Both the position numbers and the translations under genes were made by a program. From contig CANTUZ010000026.1 in NCBI GenBank assembly GCA_947846985.1, forward strand, positions 51,752,730 to 51,816,729: DNA of 64,000 nucleotides. The letters are read 5' to 3'. The stretch comes from Fratercula arctica. Its lineage: Eukaryota; Chordata; Aves; Charadriiformes; Alcidae. Positions 58,260-64,000 of this stretch are shown piece after piece (position 1 is the first letter of the stretch; each line of letters starts with the position of its first letter). The notes under the pieces were generated by a model. It ran no database searches and was not told where the DNA came from. It worked only from the letters and a program-made list of their open reading frames with translations.

Positions 58260-61200
58260 TCCCTGCCCCTGCCACGAAGTAAGGTTTAATAGTTACACAA
58301 AATTAATTGTTACTCCTGTTTCTTTGCTCAGAGAAGATGCAGTGACGTTTGCGCAGCAGAAAACATTAGTTGTCACTCAAAATGAAAACCTTTTTACTGT
58401 CATAAGTGATTGCAGATCTGTTGATTTCATCAGCAGCCTTTAGAGTAATATGATTTTCTACTCTGTTTCTGCCATATGCCTGTTGACTAAGGATTTCAGA
58501 AGTATAAAACAACTACTGATTGTTTTCTTTTGTTTATGCAGAAATGCTAAATGCTCTAATGCAAAGAATTCACCATGGATATTTAAAGATACTAATAATC
58601 CCTTCTAATTAAGAAATCTGCTCAAAAATTCTTTTCATGATCATATTTCTACCCTTTCATGATTTATCAGTAACTGCTCAATTCTTGACTTTGGCATTTC
58701 CCCTCCATTGTAGGATAGTCTTACATTTCAGAACTGTTCTTTAGTCACCCGTTAGCTGGATTACACTTTCTCCTCTGGTTTCTTCACTTTGAAATGTAAG
58801 TTTGATATAATTAGTTCTGCGAACACCTTTCCAATGTCAAATATAAGATGCATGTCTTTGGAGTGTGTATGGCAAAGGTCCAAAATGAAGGACAGTAAAA
58901 GCAAACGATTGCCAAAAAGATGTGAAATTAATTTCTTAACTGTACAAGTCTTCTGTAGCTTCAATTTCAAAAAGTAATATTTTCATGAACAATTTTCATT
59001 AAGCAGTGCAAAATCTATACAAAAGCTAAGCTGAGATGGAACACGTTTTAAAAAAATCATAATGAAACTAAAGGGATCATGAGTGCCAGAAGAGTACTTT
59101 CTCTCATCTAAGTTTTTGACATTATGGTCTCAGAAAATAAAATTCTCATATTTTCTTCTCTAACGGTACAATGCTTTGCAAGGTTATGGCACAGCTGATG
59201 ATAAGGAGAATAATATTCACTTAGAACTGGCAGAAAGCAGACAATGCCTTTCGAAATTTTGCAAGGTTTTCATAAATTCATTCTCCACTACACTCACAGC
59301 AGTTTCACTGACAATGAGACTATAACCAAAGTCTTGATAAGCAGCCTTAAAAAATTTTAACCTTATTCCTTTTCTGCTTCTGGCTTTCCATGACCATTCT
59401 CAGACTGGCATTTGTCAAGCTGACATCTGTTTCTTTGGCATAGATCACACGCGGCAGCTAATTCTGATGTGTTCTTGTTTGGCTGAGTCTAATCTACTGG
59501 AATTCAGGAGTCAGCCAGACTCGGTATACTGTATGCCATGGAAAAGGCTGCATATCAAATCTACAACAGAAGTGCTATGGTAGTGGCCCTCTCTCATTTA
59601 GGAATACAGGGTTAAGAAAATGTTCTCCTAGTCCTTTCTCTCATGCCCCTGTCTTGAAATTTGTGGTTCAGCTGCTTTCCAAAATGTCTTTGATAACTCT
59701 CCTCTTTCTTTTTCTTTTATGTCTTGGAATTGACAGAAATGCAGGACTGCAAATGCCAGGTACCCAGTCATGGATGTGAGAGCTGCTATTTAAAATACAC
59801 TTAAGGTTCACTCTACTCTGCAAACTGTGCAGAAACATATTTTTTAAATGAAAGGGTGGATTTTCTCTTAGTCACATGATTCTAAGAATGGGTTTTTTCA
59901 TGAAAAACACTGTTGTAATACAAACAGTATAGCTAAAGACACTGCAGGTGTCTTCCACATTGCCTGAAGTAAATGTGTCTTCAGCATTTCACCACTGAAA
60001 CCTCTGAGATTTCTTTTCTCCAACTAAGAGCTTCCCAGGTGCATAGCTGCGCATAGACTTCTCCAGAATTTGCTTGGTAATTAATTGTAATAATATATAT
60101 CGGTCTTGTTTCTGTTTGTTCTTTTAACCAGATAAGATTTTCTCCACAACACAAACGACCTTGTTTCATTGCTGCAGTGCTAGTGTAACTGTTGTTCTAC
60201 AAAGCCAACAGCTCTGGTGAGAAGCTACGCCCAGTACCCACTGAGGTAACCCCTATGCCATGCCGACAGAGGTCTTGAAGACCACCATCTGCATAGACCA
60301 TGTGCCACCCATGGCACGTAATGACTCACTGTCAGGTCTGTTGCTTCTGTTGAGAAAGCAGCTCCTCTGCAAATGGCTCTCCAGCATGTGATGCACACAA
60401 AGCCTGCATTAGCAAAGGATCTCTGAAGCTTCCTAAATGGAAAGACTATCCTGTGCCATCTAGCTAGCTTTGCATGCAGACTTCTTAGACCTGTCTTTAG
60501 ACTATAAAACTCTACCTATTCCTTGTGCTACCTATCAGGGCAAGTGCCTCCAGTGCTAAGGGAGCGGAGCTGTAGCATGAACAACCTACTTTGCAGCTCT
60601 TTGTTGTTTGGGTTTTTTTCCCTGTTGGTTCATTTTCACTGAGTAATGTTAGTTGATGGGTGGTGCTGTGTGAGGAGGGAATGGTGTCAAAGTCTAAGAC
60701 TTTGCTATGCACTGGAAGATATGCACAAGCAAGCACAGCGTTTTGCAACAGATAGGAACAGTTTATGATTTCCTGGCTTATGATTCATGTGTGAAAGGGG
60801 CAGCAAGAGTAATGGTTGTGGTTTTGCAAACTTAAATTGAAAATGATCCTGAATGTTGATTAAATTCTGAAAAGTGTTAAGGGATATCTTGGGAATTTTT
60901 TTACTCTTGTGAAGTGTTTTATTAATAACCAAAATTAATAATCATGTTTACTACATAGGGCCTGAAGGCAATCAAGTGGAGGGTTTCCATCATGTTTCCA
61001 GACGATAACAGTAGTCCATGCCTGCCTTGATCTTCTAACTTGTTTTCCTTCACTTATCTGAACATAGAAAAAAAAAAAACCCTGCTAGCTGTCCATCCCA
61101 CACAGCAAGACTTAAACAAGCAACAAACAAAACACAGCATGCCCAAAACCAAGATCAATGATTTGTCCACTAAACAACGTATTGCTACAAAAACAAGAAC

Positions 61201-62823
61201 CACATATACCTGCAAACACCTATTTCTTGTCATATGTTATTTTGAGTTCGGTATTCAGTTTTACCTGCATGTGTACATTTCTTGGTTTTCTGTTATTTTG
61301 TTTGCCGGTTGTTTTTTTTGATCTCCTTCTGTCTGTTTTGAAAAGACTGTTTAAAAACAGGGTTCCTAAACAAACACTGATGTTCCAGACCAGCAGCTGC
61401 AGTTACTCAGTGCAGAGAAAGCATCCTGAAAAGCTAACTTTCATCAAGTGGACTCTGGAAAAATGCCCTCTCAGCACAGGCATTTTGAGCAGCATGCAAC
61501 GTAAATACCATTTAAAAATATCCCAAGGTCAAACGGGATTATTATTTACCTTAACTGGTTTCACTCCTGCCACGTCATCACAGTAGATGCACAGATGCTG
61601 AAGTGAGAGCCTGCTGATGTAACATAATATGTGTAACACGTATAGTGTATCTGCTCAATACGGAGCTTTTTGCAGGAGTGACCAGGAATCTTTGGGATAG
61701 CTATATTCATTCTGTCCACTGTATCTGATTGCTTTTTTTTGTCTTGTACCTTAGTTATATACCTTATACCCAGTATAGTACTTAATCTTTCTTGCACCTA
61801 CAAGCTTTATGTACTTTTTTCTACAGTGATAATACCAAAACTGGAGGTTTTGTAAGATGCTGGCTCTGTAATAAATTAAGATTGAGCAATAGTTTTCAAA
61901 AGTCTTTTAAAAAGATCTTTAAATTAACATCTTCAATTTGGAGAACGTGGAAGAACTGAAGTAGATGGCAAAAAGGAAAGCTATAAGTTTATCCTAGGGC
62001 CACGGATTCTGTTGCTTCGACTTTATCCCTGGGCTATTTCAGTTATTCTTATTGACTCAATATTAACGACAAATCAGTGCAATGGGATTTACTTTTTGTA
62101 AAGCCAGCAACTGCACACAGGATCTTGACAGTGTAGAAACATATGCTTTTATTTGGACTTTCAAAATGACTGTATTTAAAATATTTTAACTTCACATAGC
62201 CATAAATTTAGAGCTCTTTAAAGTGTGTCAACAAATAAATTCCTCATAATTAGCTATTTAGCAAACATGAACAAAAGTATCTGTAAAGACAAACAAACAC
62301 GATTTGAATGGCAACACACTATAGCTAAGTTATTACCTATATACGTGGCGGGAACATTACACTGAACTTCAAAGTGGATTTTAATATTGTCTCAAGGGGT
62401 AGATAAGTACCCTGCTTCCATTTATGTTTTTGAAAATCTCCTCCCTTGTAATTCTTTTTATTGCAAACATAAAAAAAGAAAATATCATAAAATGTCAATA
62501 CGAAGCCAGGAAATCTTTTGTTTTCTTCTCAGAGTTTTCCTCCATGTATTAAACTTCTGAAGTTTCCAGAATAACATCCAAATAGTTATGTGCTGAAGAG
62601 GTCTTGCCTAATTAGTGACCTGAATCTCTTTTTGACTGCTCAGCCAGACATGCAGATTTTGAACTGACAAACTGAAATGGAAGCGAAGCTAATAACTGTA
62701 GATAATTTTCATTAAAAACAATAGCAAATTCTTTAGAATCATATGCAAAAAGAAGTATGTATGATTTCTGGACACAAGAACAAGACTGAAAATGCTGAAA
62801 ATGTCTCTGGATTATATTTCCCT
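58260..62823. other. A+T-rich noncoding DNA
   Basis: More than 4.5 kb with no recognised element or exon. The 142-residue plus frame at 61158-61586 and an overlapping 93-residue frame have no domain, although the first contains a hydrophobic stretch. Confidence 0.4.
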
Positions 62824-62853
62824 CCCCCCCCCCCCCCCCCCCCCCAAAAAAAA
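62824..62853. repeat. C22 then A8
   Basis: Twenty-two C followed at once by eight A. Read on the minus strand it makes a spurious glycine run in an open frame. Confidence 0.95.
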
Positions 62854-62895
62854 GTTGCCAAGAATTCATTCTGTATTTTGTGTTAGGGCATTTTC

Positions 62896-62901
<6 letters not shown>

Positions 62902-62924
<23 letters not shown>
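62902..62924. repeat. T23 homopolymer
   Basis: Uninterrupted T run preceded by TTTTCTTTTTC. Confidence 0.95.
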
Positions 62925-62927
<3 letters not shown>

Positions 62928-64000
62928 AGGATCTCAAAGTTACTCTTTTGAACATCTAAAAATGTGAAGTTATTGAGCTCGGTACATCACAGTAAAGTAA
63001 GCATATACGTTATCTCTGGTTGGCAGAGTGGAAAATGAGGGTTAGAGAAGCAAGGGAGTTGTCAGGCAGTTTAATAAAAAGAATATTGACAATCTTTGTT
63101 TAAGTCCTCTGTTCTAGCCAGATGAAAATACTCACACACACAAGTAAATACTGGGTCAGGTTCGTTTGCAGCCATTTCATTCTGTTCTCTTCCATAAGAT
63201 AATTTCTTCCCCTCAGGACAAAACAAAAAAAAAAGGGAAAAAATATTCCATGTATGCAGTATACACACACACAGTCTCTCACAGGTAAATATATCTGAGA
63301 GGGGAAAAAATACCTCTAAGTTAGAGAAAACACCCAGAAAGAAAACTCTTACCTTACTCGAGAATATTTTCAATCAAATGATGAATACAGCTCTCTATAA
63401 AGAATTCAGTGATTCTCTCCAACAGTATTATTTATGCCTTTGGTACCTACTCGTCTCATATGGAAATTAGTCTAAGATTTTGTTCTGTATTAGTCTTTGA
63501 CAGCTTATAGTATCAGGGATTACAGTAAAAGATGAGAGAATTTGTAATGATTAACTGTTCTATTCAGTTATTAATTTCCAAAACTTGAAGCTGAGATTGC
63601 TTTTTAGTCATTTTTCAGCAACATATTTATGGGATCAGAGAGTGATTAAAAATATAAGAAAGTGTGATGCTTTCAGGTCCTGAAAAAACACATTTCTAGG
63701 GATACCACTGATAAACAAAAAAGCAGTATTTTTGTACAGTCCTTTTAACAAAACATGAAAGATTATTTAAACACAGAGCAGCCAGAGGTTTATATATTTT
63801 TCTGCCCGGTTACCTTTAACCAAATTCTAATGAAAGGTAAGCACAAGATTTAAAAATTCACATTTTCACAAAATTTAGACAAAAAAGTTTGGAAATGCAG
63901 CTATATTCTTCACTGATTTGCAGCGCACACACATCTTCCCAGAAAGGTCTTTCCTTAATTCTTTGGGGTTTAACTAAAGGAAAAAAACCATGAGATTTAC
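62925..64000. other. A+T-rich noncoding DNA
   Basis: A short (CA)n stretch near 63263-63272 only. No gene or mobile element recognised. Confidence 0.4.

Noticed and set aside
61158..61586. 142-residue plus frame with a hydrophobic segment
   Set aside because: The hydrophobicity comes from T-rich sequence. An overlapping frame is equally open, and no family is recognised.

Overview
This window is vertebrate, and almost certainly bird, nuclear DNA. The clearest evidence is a set of chicken-repeat-1 (CR1) LINE copies in both orientations and of several ages. Two LTR types from memory of songbird (passerine) endogenous retroviruses make a perching bird likely, but that assignment was not searched. 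There are no bacterial gene signatures. I found no protein-coding exon, rRNA or tRNA that I can support. The longest open frames are low-complexity readings of a purine tract, antisense or degenerate retrotransposon readings, or chance frames. The window reads as a gene desert or the inside of a very large intron.

Layout. 1-5.1 kb: three CR1 fragments, one with a pentanucleotide array grown from its tail, then the 3' end of an endogenous retrovirus (LTR plus polypurine tract). 5.1-11.7 kb: A+T-rich DNA with simple repeats and two close hairpins. 11.7-13.3 kb: compositionally complex sequence that may be conserved regulatory DNA, ending in a G21 run. 13.4-15 kb: two G+C-rich patches, one a possible LTR. 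18.2-18.8 kb: a CR1 copy nested inside an older LTR. 20.2-20.6 kb: a possible broken coding relic. 21.5-24.2 kb: a POU-octamer palindrome and old amniote repeats. 30.36-31.52 kb: the longest young CR1, covering reverse transcriptase to 3' end and inactivated. 36.0-36.6 kb: a 600-base homopurine tract. 42.6-44.5 kb: an ancient CR1 followed by a two-copy diverged repeat. 45.6, 51.4 and 53.9-54.3 kb: old CR1 3' ends and a MIR-like SINE. 54.3-64 kb: mostly featureless, with long C and T runs.

How the parts relate. Nothing here works as an operon or pathway. The history is one of layered insertion: very old amniote-type elements (MIR-like, old CR1, short palindromic motifs), then younger CR1 copies, then retroviral LTRs, one of which itself received a CR1. 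Simple-sequence expansion followed at several retroposon tails. No new biological system is evident. The leads most worth checking are the nested insertion, the coiled-coil-like relic at 20.2-20.6 kb, the candidate regulatory block at 11.7-13.3 kb and the purine tract. Family names rest on remembered consensus sequences, not on a search.
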